Assembly: GCF_000021985.1 (NCBI RefSeq)
Contig: NC_011901.1
Coordinates: forward strand, 3,358,501 to 3,422,500
Origin: Thioalkalivibrio sulfidiphilus HL-EbGr7
GTDB taxonomy: Bacteria > Pseudomonadota > Gammaproteobacteria > Ectothiorhodospirales > Ectothiorhodospiraceae
Length of the DNA: 64,000 nt
Direction of reading: 5' to 3'
Part shown: positions 18,327 to 26,654 of the stretch, piece after piece
Layout: every line of letters begins with the position of its first letter
Position numbering within the stretch: position 1 is the stretch's first letter
Made by a program: the position numbers and the translations under genes
Notes under the pieces: model-generated
The model's input: only the letters and a program-made list of their open reading frames with translations
The model's database searches: none
Told to the model about the DNA's origin: nothing

Positions 18327-19348
18327 GGCAGGCGGTTTCTCAATCCAATCGTGGTGGTGGCGATCTGCCTCAACCGCCGGTCTGCCGGCGTGAAGGTGAC
18401 ACCGTTGAATGTAATTTGTTGAGGCGCATCGATCACATTGTTCTCAGGGCTGACCAGCAGCATGGACAGACGGACACTCAGAACGTCCGGCCAGCGGTTC
18501 GCTGCTGCGACCTGCCCTGCATTCATATATGTATCGACCTGCTGGTCACCACTCGTATCCACACCGTAGAGGATCTGCAGGTCCTCCACACCCTCAACCA
18601 GTTCTTCCGAATTGGCCTGACCCACCCTGCGGTACAGGGAGGGCACGGGGGCATTGGCGTCCCGGAACGCCACGAAATAGGAACGCTCCCGATAGGCCAT
18701 GACTTCAGCGCCCTGGAAGTAGACCTTCGACAGGAAGTTTTGCGTATTCATGCTCGATGCATGGGCGATGGTAGTCCCGCTCGCACCGCTAGAGACGTTA
18801 GTCGCTCTGAAGATGTCGACCGCCGTACAGTCGGTCACCATCAGGACATCGCCAGCCACCCATCCGCCGGCGTTGGCAACAAGCTGCGCATTTGCATTCT
18901 CGACCTTTTGCGCGTTGAGCTGACCCACGGCATCGCTGCCTCCACGCAGGATCAGGACATCGGTACCGGCCACAACCTGGCGGGTTCCAATGGTTGTGCC
19001 GGCGGAGACATCGTCCATGCCTTCGACCAGTAAGGCCGGATCAAAATCGCCAAGCGTGGGCGGATTCGCTATATTGGATATAGGCACGGCACCCGGCCGC
19101 GCACAACCCGCGTAGCCCGCCATTCGCACATCATGGCTGAGCACGTTGATGGCATAGCGCCCATTTTCCTGCACGCGAGACATCGCGTCATTGAACCTGT
19201 AGGCCGTCTGGGACCCAACGAAGATGCTGATCACACCCGCCGTGAGGATCAAGGCAATCACCATGGCGACCATCAATTCGACCAGGGACAGACCCTTCTG
19301 GCGTCTCATGGAGATCTTTCTGGTTTCAATTCGAAGGAACTTACCCAT
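18323..19348 (-). CDS. pilW: Minor pilin PilW
   Basis: This 341-residue prepilin has RRQKG/LSLVELMVAMVIA with Glu at +5. The start MGKFLRIETRKISMRRQKG lies five bases after the pilV stop, and a shorter start at 19309 (MRRQKG) is possible. The region SQTAYRFNDAMSRVQENGRY and the cysteine in RMAGYAGCARPG are typical of PilW. It lies between pilV and pilX in the operon and takes part in the priming complex at the pilus tip. Confidence 0.93.
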   Translation of the reverse strand: MGKFLRIETRKISMRRQKGLSLVELMVAMVIALILTAGVISIFVGSQTAYRFNDAMSRVQENGRYAINVLSHDVRMAGYAGCARPGAVPISNIANPPTLGDFDPALLVEGMDDVSAGTTIGTRQVVAGTDVLILRGGSDAVGQLNAQKVENANAQLVANAGGWVAGDVLMVTDCTAVDIFRATNVSSGASGTTIAHASSMNTQNFLSKVYFQGAEVMAYRERSYFVAFRDANAPVPSLYRRVGQANSEELVEGVEDLQILYGVDTSGDQQVDTYMNAGQVAAANRWPDVLSVRLSMLLVSPENNVIDAPQQITFNGVTFTPADRRLRQIATTTIGLRNRLP

Positions 19349-19353
19349 GCTCT

Positions 19354-19866
19354 CTAGAGCCTCGTACGGAACTGGAACTGGCGGTAGTTATCCGGTACGC
19401 CGTCGCGGTCCTCATCCCAGCGCACGACTATCGTGACGTCGATCTCGTTGTAGGCCGGGACTGCATTGGGGGTGATCACCACCGCTATGGAACCCTCGCC
19501 CCGTGGCAACAGACAATCAAGCTGGGCAAGCCAATCGGTAGTGTCTTGCGCGGCCATGGAACCGCCGCTGGTGTCACCACAATTGGCACTGTTGAATCCC
19601 CCCGTGTCATAGTCGGCCGCTTGCGCACGGTTGGCGCGCATGCGATCAACCATATCGTAGGCAAGCAACGTCGCCTGAGTGCGCAACTGTGCGTCGTTAT
19701 TGAAACGCAACGATGAAGCCTGGAGTCCGGCAAGGCCCAACAGCCCGATGGCCAGCACGAGGACTGCAATGAGCACCTCGACGAGCGTGAAGCCTCGCTG
19801 AGACCGTGACATGGAGCGCATCATGGCCTGCGGGTTGTGAAGACAGTGGGATTTGGACTCGCTCAT
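19354..19866 (-). CDS. pilV: Minor pilin PilV
   Basis: The start at 19866 (MSESKSHCLHNPQAMMRSMS) lies two bases after the fimU stop and yields 170 residues. Prepilin motif SQRG/FTLVEVLIAVLVLAI with +5 Glu, then GLLGLAGLQASSLRF, as in PilV. A shorter start at MMRSMSRSQRG is possible and would give a more ordinary leader. CGDTSGG and QLDCLLPRG contain the cysteine pair found in PilV. Confidence 0.92.
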   Translation of the reverse strand: MSESKSHCLHNPQAMMRSMSRSQRGFTLVEVLIAVLVLAIGLLGLAGLQASSLRFNNDAQLRTQATLLAYDMVDRMRANRAQAADYDTGGFNSANCGDTSGGSMAAQDTTDWLAQLDCLLPRGEGSIAVVITPNAVPAYNEIDVTIVVRWDEDRDGVPDNYRQFQFRTRL

Positions 19867-19868
19867 GA

Positions 19869-20348
19869 TCAGCAATCGGTCCTCGTGACGCTGACGCGCC
19901 CAGTGTTGATAATCTCGACAAACCGTGCCCGACCTGCCGTGCCCGCGGTGCAATCATCCGGCTGAATCCGGATGAGGAGGGTTCCACCCGGGGCGATTTT
20001 CTCGCCTCGGCCGTCGAAACGCAGTGTCGCCGGGCTCCCGTTTACCGCCATACGGCGCATCTCCGTGTATTCGCGAATGATGTCGTTTCCAGCACAGGCC
20101 ACGCCCAGATGCACGCACCATCCATCGGCAAAATCACCTCCGACCGGCGTGACACGCACTTCGATACCCCGCTTGATCGCTTCGCTGCGCGCAAGATTCA
20201 GGGCCGACACCAGCTCATTGGTCTGGGTGGTCACCCGGTTGTTCTGGATCAAATTCCAGAATCCCGGCACCGCGATGGTGGCGAGGATCGCCACCACGGC
20301 CAGGGTGATCATCAATTCAACCAGAGTGAATCCGCCATTTCTGTTCAT
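19869..20348 (-). CDS. fimU: Minor pilin FimU (GspH/FimT family)
   Basis: The start at 20348 (MNRNGG/FTLVELMITLAVV) gives a 159-residue GspH-like prepilin. VNELVSALNLARSEAIKRG, present here as TNELVSALNLARSEAIKRG, is the family hallmark after the first helix. The order pilE-Y2-Y1-X-W-V-fimU-fimT matches P. aeruginosa, which separates fimU from fimT. The protein links the pilus tip complex to the main fibre in that model. Confidence 0.88.
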   Translation of the reverse strand: MNRNGGFTLVELMITLAVVAILATIAVPGFWNLIQNNRVTTQTNELVSALNLARSEAIKRGIEVRVTPVGGDFADGWCVHLGVACAGNDIIREYTEMRRMAVNGSPATLRFDGRGEKIAPGGTLLIRIQPDDCTAGTAGRARFVEIINTGRVSVTRTDC

Positions 20349-20462
20349 GGCACCAAGTGTAGACACCTGATTCGGAAGGTGTCTCTGGCCATGCGATGAA
20401 CGGGCGGGTTTCGGCCGATGATCGGGCTCAAGCCCTTGGAACGTAAAATGTTCCGACAAGGT

Positions 20463-20978
20463 TCAGCAGCTGGTCTGCTCCACCCGGGGGCGGCCGGTGC
20501 GGCTGATTACGATGCGCCGGGCCTGGTTTCCGGCACAGACGGTCACGGACCCCATGAGCAGCGCATTGTTCATTCGCCGGGTCTCCCCGGTCGCCACATA
20601 GGAGATGTAGGCGCTGGTCACGTTGTCCCCGTTGATCACCACCTGGCTACCGGGCGTGAACACCCTGAGCACTTCCCCCGCGGGCTGCACGGGCGCACCC
20701 GGCTCCGGGCCCTCGAACACGATCCAGCCGCTGCTGTATCCGTTGGATGAACCGCAGCTGCTGCCGTCCTCGCTGGCGCACAGGGTCACCCTGGCACCCC
20801 GCTTGACCGCCTCCGAGCGGGTCAGGTGCAGGGCGGTGACGAACTGGTTGGTGGTGGTCACGAGCCGTTGTTCGGCCACCAGGCTGCCGAAGCCGGGCAC
20901 CGCGACGGTGATCAGGATGGCGGCCACGGCCAGCGTGACCATGAGTTCAATGAGGGTAAGGCCATGTTCCCTTGGCAT
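20463..20978 (-). CDS. fimT: Pseudopilin FimT (GspH/FimT family)
   Basis: The start at 20978 (MPREHG/LTLIELMVTLAVAA) is preceded by GAGGAG and gives 171 residues. TNQFVTALHLTRSEAVKRGA is the GspH/FimT signature. A paralogue of fimU and the first gene of the operon on this strand, it has a cysteine-containing loop (LCASEDGSSCGSSNG). In some bacteria FimT-like pilins bind DNA for natural uptake. Whether this one does is open. Confidence 0.87.
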   Translation of the reverse strand: MPREHGLTLIELMVTLAVAAILITVAVPGFGSLVAEQRLVTTTNQFVTALHLTRSEAVKRGARVTLCASEDGSSCGSSNGYSSGWIVFEGPEPGAPVQPAGEVLRVFTPGSQVVINGDNVTSAYISYVATGETRRMNNALLMGSVTVCAGNQARRIVISRTGRPRVEQTSC

Positions 20979-21090
20979 GGTGCGCTCCTCGTCCGTGAGG
21001 GGGAATTCAACGATAAAGGATGAAAGGCGAAGGTGGAAGGGCGAATCAGCACACCCCTTATCTGTCACGGGATGGATCAGTCCTCTTGGG

Positions 21091-21357
21091 TTATCGATAG
21101 ACCTCTCGTCTGTGTGCGATGCGGATCACCAAGATGACGAGCTTTTCGTCCTGCAACTCGCAGATGACCCGGTAGTCGCCGATGCGGTAGCGCCAAAGCT
21201 CGGAGAATTCTCCCTTGAGCGGCGCCCCAAGCCCTCTGGGGTTCTGCAAAGCGGCTACTCGCTGCTCCAGATAGTCTCGAATCCGCCGCCTTGTCGGCGG
21301 ATCGAGTCCCTTGACGGATTTTTTGGCGGACTGGGCGTATTCAATCGTCCAGACCAC
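21091..21357 (-). CDS. RelE/ParE-superfamily toxin
   Basis: This 88-residue protein starts at GTG (complement of 21355-21357), 17 bases inside the antitoxin gene. [20 protein letters not shown] and [20 protein letters not shown] with the C-terminal [10 protein letters not shown] fit RelE, an mRNA-cutting toxin acting on the ribosome. Arg residues in [10 protein letters not shown] and the final Tyr correspond to the usual active-site positions. Confidence 0.9.
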   Translation of the reverse strand: MVWTIEYAQSAKKSVKGLDPPTRRRIRDYLEQRVAALQNPRGLGAPLKGEFSELWRYRIGDYRVICELQDEKLVILVIRIAHRREVYR

Positions 21358-21568
21358 TCCAGAACTCCTCGCTTGTCAGGGTCTGCTCTTCGCCCTTGCG
21401 GATACGCTCCAGGACCTGTTCCGCCAGATAGATGTCCTCAAGGTCATCCAGCTGGGCCTCGATGGCCTCGCGGATATAGTAGGTGGCCGTGCGGCCGGTC
21501 CGTGCGGCCAGTGCCTGAAGCCTCTCGTAGGTTTCGTCGGGCAATCTGACGTTGGTTTGCTTGCTCAT
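21341..21568 (-). CDS. RelB/ribbon-helix-helix antitoxin
   Basis: The start at 21568 ([20 protein letters not shown]) has GGAGG eight bases upstream and gives 75 residues. The N-terminal ribbon-helix-helix part is followed by [20 protein letters not shown] and an acidic tail. The toxin gene overlaps its end. The pair lies between fimT and tRNA-Thr. Confidence 0.88.
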   Translation of the reverse strand: MSKQTNVRLPDETYERLQALAARTGRTATYYIREAIEAQLDDLEDIYLAEQVLERIRKGEEQTLTSEEFWSGLDD

Positions 21569-21654
21569 GACGAGCCCTCCAATCCTGGGCGGCGCTTTAC
21601 ATGTATAGCATTGTGCGCCCGACCATGCGGGCATCGCAAGACAGGACGGGGAAA

Positions 21655-21730
<76 letters not shown>

Positions 21731-21828
21731 ATTCGGCGGGACGGCACAGGATACGCCAAGGCTGGCGCGGGCTCAATCGGGCAGGTGAGTCATCAGGCGA
21801 GAGGGGACAGGCCAGCGGAGCTGCCTTG

Positions 21829-21855
21829 AGACTTGCCACTTGAGACTTGCTACTG
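21829..21855. repeat. Single arm of the TTGAGACTTGCCACTTG family
   Basis: TTGAGACTTGCCACTTGAGA and following bases belong to the same word family as the palindromes at 9999 and 32508, here without a clear partner arm. It runs up to and over the TAG stop of the Irr/Fur gene. Confidence 0.55.
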
Positions 21856-22290
21856 CGCAGCCCCGCTGCGCCGCACGCGGATGATCACGTCCACGCCCTC
21901 CACGGCCACGCCGGCAGGCAGATCGGGCAGGCGGTCGACGTTGACCTGGGAGACGGGGATGTCTTCCAGGGTGCCGTTGTCCACGTGGAACAGGTGGTGG
22001 TGCGGGTCCAGGTTGCTGTCGTAGAAGACCCGGGCGGGGTCGACGATGACCTCGCGCACCAAGCCCTTCTCGGCGAACAGGCCCAGGGTGTTGTAGACCG
22101 TCGCCTTGGAGACGCTGGCGTCGCGGGCATTGACCCGCGCCAGCACCTGGTCGGCGGACAGGTGCTGGTGACGCTCGAACAGGACCTGGGCAATCTCCAC
22201 CCGCTGCTGGGTCGGCGTGATGCCATGACCCCGCAGGCGTTCGATCACCTGGTCACGATTCTCGGGCATTGTGTGTAATACCAATGACAT
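21850..22290 (-). CDS. irr: Fur-family regulator, Irr-like
   Basis: A 146-residue Fur-superfamily protein. The DNA-binding half has GITPTQQRVEIAQVLF and DASVSKATVYNTLGLFAEKG. The dimer half has SNLDPHHHLFHVDNGTLEDI, with an HHH run as in Irr, and ends VEGVDVIIRVRR like Irr. The C-terminal CxxC zinc site of classical Fur is absent. Irr proteins respond to haem and iron and can activate or repress. A TATACT -10 candidate and a palindrome lie just upstream. MPENRDQ (22269) is an alternative start that would give a leader. A PerR-like role is the other option. Confidence 0.8.
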   Translation of the reverse strand: MSLVLHTMPENRDQVIERLRGHGITPTQQRVEIAQVLFERHQHLSADQVLARVNARDASVSKATVYNTLGLFAEKGLVREVIVDPARVFYDSNLDPHHHLFHVDNGTLEDIPVSQVNVDRLPDLPAGVAVEGVDVIIRVRRSGAAQ

Positions 22291-22297
22291 GTGGTCA

Positions 22298-22327
22298 AGT
22301 ATACGGACGTTTTAGACAAAGTCTAGA
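22298..22327 (-). promoter_or_regulatory. Promoter and Irr/Fur-type box before the irr-like gene
   Basis: The minus strand has TAGACT-N16-TATACT as a -35/-10 candidate (TATACT is complement of 22298-22303). The palindrome TTTAGACAAAGTCTAGA (22311-22327) overlaps the -35 element and begins right after the thiO stop codon. It resembles the Irr box (TTTAGA...TCTAAA type) and would permit autoregulation. Confidence 0.5.
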
Positions 22328-22329
22328 TG

Positions 22330-23448
22330 TCACACCTGATCCGCGCCCGCCAGGGCAGGATCGGCGGCGGCTTCCAGCCGATAGGGGGTCGGGTCCAAGG
22401 CCGGCGCTGCCCCTGTCATCAGGGCGGCAGCGAGGCGGCAGGAGGCCAGGCTCAGGACCACGCCATTGCGAAAGTGGCCGGCGTTGATGAACAGGCCCTC
22501 GCAGTCGGGGTGTTCCGTGATCACCGGAATACCGGTGGGCGAGCCCGGGCGCAGACCCGCCCAGTGGTGCTCCACGGGACAGTCGGCCAGGGCCGGCACC
22601 AGCGCCAGGGCAGTCCGGTGCAGGTCTTGGCGCGCCGCCTCGGTGGTCTGTTTCTCGAAGCCCACGTATTCCAGGGTGCTGCCCATGAGGATACGGCCAT
22701 CCCGCCGGGGTATCAGGTAGCGCTCGCCACTGAGCACGATGCGCTGCACCAGGCCCGGCCTGCCCCGGAACAGGATCATCTGGCCTCGCACCGGGACCAC
22801 GGGCAGTTCCGGTCCGCCGGGCGGCATGAGTCCGGCGCTCCAGGCCCCGCCGGCGATCAGCACCCGGTCGGCGCGCAGCTCGCCGCTCCTGGTGCGCACA
22901 CCCCTGACCCGGCCGGCTTCACACAGCAACGACAGGACTGGTTCCTGTTCGCGAATCACGATCTTCCTTGTCCGGAGGCTCTCCCGCACTGATCTCACCA
23001 GGCGCGGATTGCGCACCTGGGCGATGTTGGGCATCCACAGGCCCAACTCCGGCTCGGCACCCAGGGCCGGCTCGCAGGCCCGGGCATCCGCCCCGCCAAT
23101 ACGCTCGACGGCGACACCCTGGCGCGCCGCCCAGGCCAGGGCCGGCGTAACCTCGGCGGCATCCAGCACCAGCATCCCCGACAGGGTCCACTCCGGATCC
23201 ACGCCGGTCTCATCCAGCAGGATACGGGCAAAGGTCGGGTACTCGGCCTGGGTCCGCGTGGCGAGCGCGGTGACCGGATCGGGATAGCGCCAGGGATACA
23301 GGGGCGAGAGGATGCCGCCCCCGGCCCAGGAGGCCTCGCGACCCGCCTCGCCCCGCTCCAGCACGGTCACCGACACGCCGGCGTCGTGCAGGAAGCGGGC
23401 GGTCAGCATGCCGATCAGGCCGCCGCCGACCACGATACAGTCGGTCAT
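22330..23448 (-). CDS. thiO: Glycine oxidase ThiO
   Basis: ThiO is an FAD enzyme that oxidises glycine to the imine used for the thiazole of thiamine. The start at 23448 (MTDCIVVGGGLIGMLTARFL) places the dinucleotide fold at the N-terminus, with GEAGREASWAGGGILSPLYP after it and HWAGLRPGSPTGIPVI and HFRNGVVLS at the C-terminus. Length is 372 residues, normal for the family. It is divergent from thiS and thiG, with tRNA-Gly between them. Confidence 0.94.
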   Translation of the reverse strand: MTDCIVVGGGLIGMLTARFLHDAGVSVTVLERGEAGREASWAGGGILSPLYPWRYPDPVTALATRTQAEYPTFARILLDETGVDPEWTLSGMLVLDAAEVTPALAWAARQGVAVERIGGADARACEPALGAEPELGLWMPNIAQVRNPRLVRSVRESLRTRKIVIREQEPVLSLLCEAGRVRGVRTRSGELRADRVLIAGGAWSAGLMPPGGPELPVVPVRGQMILFRGRPGLVQRIVLSGERYLIPRRDGRILMGSTLEYVGFEKQTTEAARQDLHRTALALVPALADCPVEHHWAGLRPGSPTGIPVITEHPDCEGLFINAGHFRNGVVLSLASCRLAAALMTGAAPALDPTPYRLEAAADPALAGADQV

Positions 23449-23501
23449 GGGCAATTCCGGGGACGGGACACGGCGCGGCGTGGCCGCGTCGAGGGGAAAT
23501 A

Positions 23502-23575
23502 TGGAGCGGGTGAAGGGAATCGAACCCTCGTATGCAGCTTGGGAAGCTGCCGTTCTACCATTGAACTACACCCGC
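23502..23575 (-). tRNA. tRNA-Gly (anticodon CCC)
   Basis: A 74-base cloverleaf with an encoded CCA. The acceptor GCGGGTG pairs with CACCCGC, the D-arm is GTTCAATGGTAGAAC, the anticodon stem-loop is GCAGCTTCCCAAGCTGC with CCC as anticodon, and the T-arm is GAGGGTTCGATTCCCTT. Confidence 0.96.
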
Positions 23576-23702
23576 GCGAGCGCCCATTTTATCCAGCCGC
23601 CGGCCGCGAAGGGAAGCAAACCACCCCGTTATAGTACGTATCATGTATCTTGTATCTCCCCTAAAATACCGCCCCTGACCCATCCGACCCGCCCACACCC
23701 CC

Positions 23703-23903
23703 ATGGACATCACCCTCAACGGCGAAACCCGCAGCGTCCCCGACGGGCTCACGGCCGCCGGCCTGCTGGAACACCTGGAGATGACCGGCCAGCGCCTGGC
23801 CATGGAGGTCAACGGCGAGATCGTGCCCCGGGGCCTGCATGCCGGGCACCGCATCCAGCCGGGCGACCGGGTGGAGATCGTGCGCGCCATCGGCGGTGGC
23901 TGA
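23703..23903 (+). CDS. thiS: Thiamine sulfur carrier ThiS
   Basis: This 66-residue ubiquitin-like protein ends in Gly-Gly, the site that is adenylated and turned into the thiocarboxylate donating sulfur to the thiazole ring. [20 protein letters not shown] and the end [10 protein letters not shown] are typical. It is followed after 22 bases by thiG, its acceptor enzyme. Confidence 0.95.
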   Translation: MDITLNGETRSVPDGLTAAGLLEHLEMTGQRLAMEVNGEIVPRGLHAGHRIQPGDRVEIVRAIGGG

Positions 23904-23925
23904 ACCGACACAACGGAAGACCTGC

Positions 23926-24720
23926 ATGTCACAGACCGAAACCCAAGACCTCCTCACCATCGCCGGACGGGACTACCGCTCCCGCCTGCTGGTGGGTACC
24001 GGCAAGTACAAGGACCTGGACGAGACCCGCGCGGCCGTGGAGGCCAGCGGTGCCGAGATCATCACCGTGGCCATCCGCCGCACCAACATCGGCCAGAACC
24101 CCGGCGAGCCTAACCTGCTCGACGTGCTGCCTCCCGACCGCTACACCTACCTGCCCAACACCGCCGGCTGCTACTCCGCCGAGGATGCCGTGCGCACCTG
24201 CCGCCTGGCCCGGGAACTGCTGGATGGCCACACACTGGTGAAGCTGGAGGTGCTGGGGGATGAGAAGACCCTGTACCCGGACGTGGTGCAGACCCTCGCC
24301 GCCGCCGAGACCCTGGTGAAGGACGGCTTCCAGGTGATGGTCTACACCAGCGACGACCCCATCCTGGCCAAGCGCCTGGAGGAGATCGGCTGCGTGGCGG
24401 TGATGCCGCTGGCCGCCCCCATCGGCTCGGGCCTGGGCATCCAGAACCGCTACAACATCCTGGAGATCGTGGAAAACGCCCAGGTCCCCATCCTGGTGGA
24501 CGCCGGCGTGGGCACGGCCTCGGACGCGGCCATCGCCATGGAACTGGGCTGCGACGGGGTGCTGATGAACACCGCCATCGCCGCGGCGAAAAACCCGGTG
24601 CTCATGGCCAGCGCCATGAAAAAGGCCATCGAGGCCGGCCGCGAGGCCTTCCTCGCCGGCCGCATGCCCCGCAAGCGCTACGCCTCGGCGTCGTCCCCGG
24701 TGGAGGGGACGTTTTTCTGA
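23926..24720 (+). CDS. thiG: Thiazole synthase ThiG
   Basis: ThiG condenses deoxyxylulose phosphate, dehydroglycine and ThiS thiocarboxylate. The start ATG 23926 ([20 protein letters not shown]) gives 264 residues. Family blocks: [55 protein letters not shown] with the Schiff-base lysine, and [17 protein letters not shown] for phosphate binding. The order thiS-thiG-trmB is common in gammaproteobacteria. Confidence 0.96.
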   Translation: MSQTETQDLLTIAGRDYRSRLLVGTGKYKDLDETRAAVEASGAEIITVAIRRTNIGQNPGEPNLLDVLPPDRYTYLPNTAGCYSAEDAVRTCRLARELLDGHTLVKLEVLGDEKTLYPDVVQTLAAAETLVKDGFQVMVYTSDDPILAKRLEEIGCVAVMPLAAPIGSGLGIQNRYNILEIVENAQVPILVDAGVGTASDAAIAMELGCDGVLMNTAIAAAKNPVLMASAMKKAIEAGREAFLAGRMPRKRYASASSPVEGTFF

Positions 24721-24734
24721 GCCTGGAACAATCT

Positions 24735-24881
24735 GCCGCAGAGACGCGGAGGCGCTGAGAATTCAAAAAATGACAGGATTAACAGGATGAGACCCGGGGT
24801 TTGCTAGCCCGAGTTTTTAATCGTGTAAATCCTGTTAATCCTGTCAAATTGCTTTTTTCAGCGCCTCCGCGTCTCTGCGGC
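24735..24881. repeat. Nested palindrome, GCAGAGACGCGG outside and GACAGGATTAACAGGAT inside
   Basis: Outer arms 24735-24758 and 24858-24881 are a perfect 24-bp match. Inner arms 24771-24788 and 24829-24846 are a perfect 18-bp match. Two repeat families are thus stacked in one symmetric element in the thiG-trmB spacer. It ends 15 bases before the trmB start. Confidence 0.88.
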
Positions 24882-24896
24882 GATGCCTTTCTTCCC

Positions 24897-25589
24897 ATGA
24901 CCGAACCCAGCCCAAAACCCCACAGACCCATCCGCAGCTTCGTGCGCCGGGAGGGCCGCCTGACCGCGGGTCAGCAGCGGGCCCTGGATGCGCTGTGGCC
25001 GCGCTTCGGGATTGAATATTCGGAGAATATGCTCGATCTGGCCGCGATCTTCGGCCGATCGGCGCCCATCACCCTGGAAATCGGCTTCGGCAACGGGGAA
25101 AGCCTGGCGCAGATGGCCCAGGCGGCGCCGAAGCGGGACTTTATCGGCATCGAGGTGCACCGGCCCGGGGTGGGCCACCTGCTGGCCCGCATCGAGGACC
25201 TGGGCCTGGGCAACCTGCGGGTCATGTGCCACGACGCGGTGGAGGTGCTGAAACACCAGATCCCGCCGGGCAGCCTGGACAGGGTGCAGGTGTTCTTCCC
25301 CGACCCCTGGCACAAGAAGCGCCATCACAAGCGGCGCATCATCCAGCCGGAATTCGTCGCCCTGCTGGCCACCCGCCTGCGCCCCGGCGGCACCCTGCAC
25401 CTGGCCACCGACTGGGAGGACTACGCCCGGCACATGCTGGAGGTGATGCAGGCCTCACCCGCCTTTCGCAACACCGCCGAGGGCTTCGCCCCCCGCCCGG
25501 AGCACCGGCCGCTGACCAAGTTCGAGCAGCGGGGACAGCGACTGGGGCATGGGGTGTGGGACATCCTCTTTGAGAAGTGCGAAGTGTGA
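24897..25589 (+). CDS. trmB: tRNA (guanine-N7)-methyltransferase
   Basis: TrmB methylates G46 of tRNAs with S-adenosylmethionine. The start at 24897 ([20 protein letters not shown]) gives 230 residues. [14 protein letters not shown] is the SAM-binding motif, [17 protein letters not shown] the family signature, and [17 protein letters not shown] follows. The last five codons (EKCEV) and the stop are formed by the left arm of a downstream palindrome, so the repeat has set the exact C-terminus. Confidence 0.96.
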   Translation: MTEPSPKPHRPIRSFVRREGRLTAGQQRALDALWPRFGIEYSENMLDLAAIFGRSAPITLEIGFGNGESLAQMAQAAPKRDFIGIEVHRPGVGHLLARIEDLGLGNLRVMCHDAVEVLKHQIPPGSLDRVQVFFPDPWHKKRHHKRRIIQPEFVALLATRLRPGGTLHLATDWEDYARHMLEVMQASPAFRNTAEGFAPRPEHRPLTKFEQRGQRLGHGVWDILFEKCEV

Positions 25590-25638
25590 ATTGGGAAGTG
25601 GGAATGAAATCAATTTCGCACTTCCCAATTCACACTTC
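25581..25638. repeat. Palindrome of the AAGTGTGAATTGGGAAGTG family overlapping trmB end
   Basis: Perfect 20-bp arms (25581-25600 and 25619-25638). The TGA of trmB lies inside the left arm. It is convergent space between trmB and the stress-protein gene, so the hairpin may also stop transcription, although no long T-run follows. Confidence 0.85.
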
Positions 25639-25649
25639 TTACCTAACCC

Positions 25650-26492
25650 TCACTTCACCACGAGCACGGCCACCTCCGCCTGACCCACCACCCGCTCCGC
25701 CACGCTGCCCATGAGCAGTCGCTGCAGGCCGGTGCGGCCGTGGCTGCCTACCACGATCAGGTCGGCCTGCTTCTGTTTGGCCAGCTCGACGATGACCTGT
25801 TCGGGGCGGCCTTCCTCCTGGATACCCTCCACGGAGATCCCCTCGCCCTGCAGGGCCTGGCACACCCGCTCGATGGCCTGCCGGGCCTCGTCGCGGCGCG
25901 CCTGGTCATGGCCGGGCACATTCACGGAGACCACGGTCACCGGCAGATCGAAACGCCGGGCCAGTTCGGAAGCGGAGACGGCTGCAGCATCGCCCAGGCG
26001 AGACCCGTCGGTGGCCACCAGGATGCGTCTCGAGGGCACCGGGCAGGAACAGGGCACCACCAGCACGCTGCAGGCGGCATGGCCGATCACCTTGGCGGTG
26101 GAATCCCCCATCATCAGCCGCGCCAGGTCGCTGCGGGTGCGCCGGCCCATGACGATCAGGTCGACACGGTTGTCCTCGGCTGCCTGGACCACCTCCACGT
26201 AGGGGTCGGCGCCGTGGCGCAGCAGACCCTCGAAGGGCACGCCCCCCACCCCGGCCCGCTGGCCCAGTTCGGCCAGGTAGGCCCGCGCCGCCTCGGCCTC
26301 GGCCTGGACCCGCTCGGGGGCCATGGCCTCGTACTCGGGATTGGTCAGCACCACCCGCAGGGCGTAAACCCGGGCACCGCAGCGCTCGGCCAGCCCCAGG
26401 GCCACCTGCTCGGCGCCGGCGCTGAATTCCGTGCCCTCGGTGGCGAGCAGCAGGGTCTCGAAGCGCCCCACGGGCGAAAGACGGGTCTCCAT
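25650..26492 (-). CDS. Universal stress protein with two USP domains
   Basis: The 280-residue protein starts at 26492 (METRLSPVGRFETLLLATEG). It has two tandem Usp domains, about 1-145 and 146-280. The nucleotide-binding signature G-x2-G-x9-G is complete in the second domain (GSHGRTGLQRLLMGSVAERV). The first has a degenerate form (GRRTRSDLARLMMGDSTAKV), so only the second is likely to bind ATP. Divergent from the SLC13-type transporter, it could share a promoter region with it. Its specific target is unknown. Confidence 0.9.
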   Translation of the reverse strand: METRLSPVGRFETLLLATEGTEFSAGAEQVALGLAERCGARVYALRVVLTNPEYEAMAPERVQAEAEAARAYLAELGQRAGVGGVPFEGLLRHGADPYVEVVQAAEDNRVDLIVMGRRTRSDLARLMMGDSTAKVIGHAACSVLVVPCSCPVPSRRILVATDGSRLGDAAAVSASELARRFDLPVTVVSVNVPGHDQARRDEARQAIERVCQALQGEGISVEGIQEEGRPEQVIVELAKQKQADLIVVGSHGRTGLQRLLMGSVAERVVGQAEVAVLVVK

Positions 26493-26654
26493 GGCGTTCC
26501 ATCCTTCCTGTGATCCGGAATCGGTCTTGCGTCCGTCCAGCATAGCCCATGGCCCTGCGGCCAGGCGCCGGGACGCTGCTTGGCTTTGCGGGGCCGCGAT
26601 GGGATAATTCCGGTCTTTTTTGCGACTTTTACTCTCCGACAAGGCCTCATTTCC

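Noticed and set aside
23576-23702. Thiamine (TPP) riboswitch before thiS
   Set aside because: The conserved CUGAGA and ACCUGA-type elements are not visible; only a weak TATAGT and a repeat half (TATCTTGTATCTCC) are seen.
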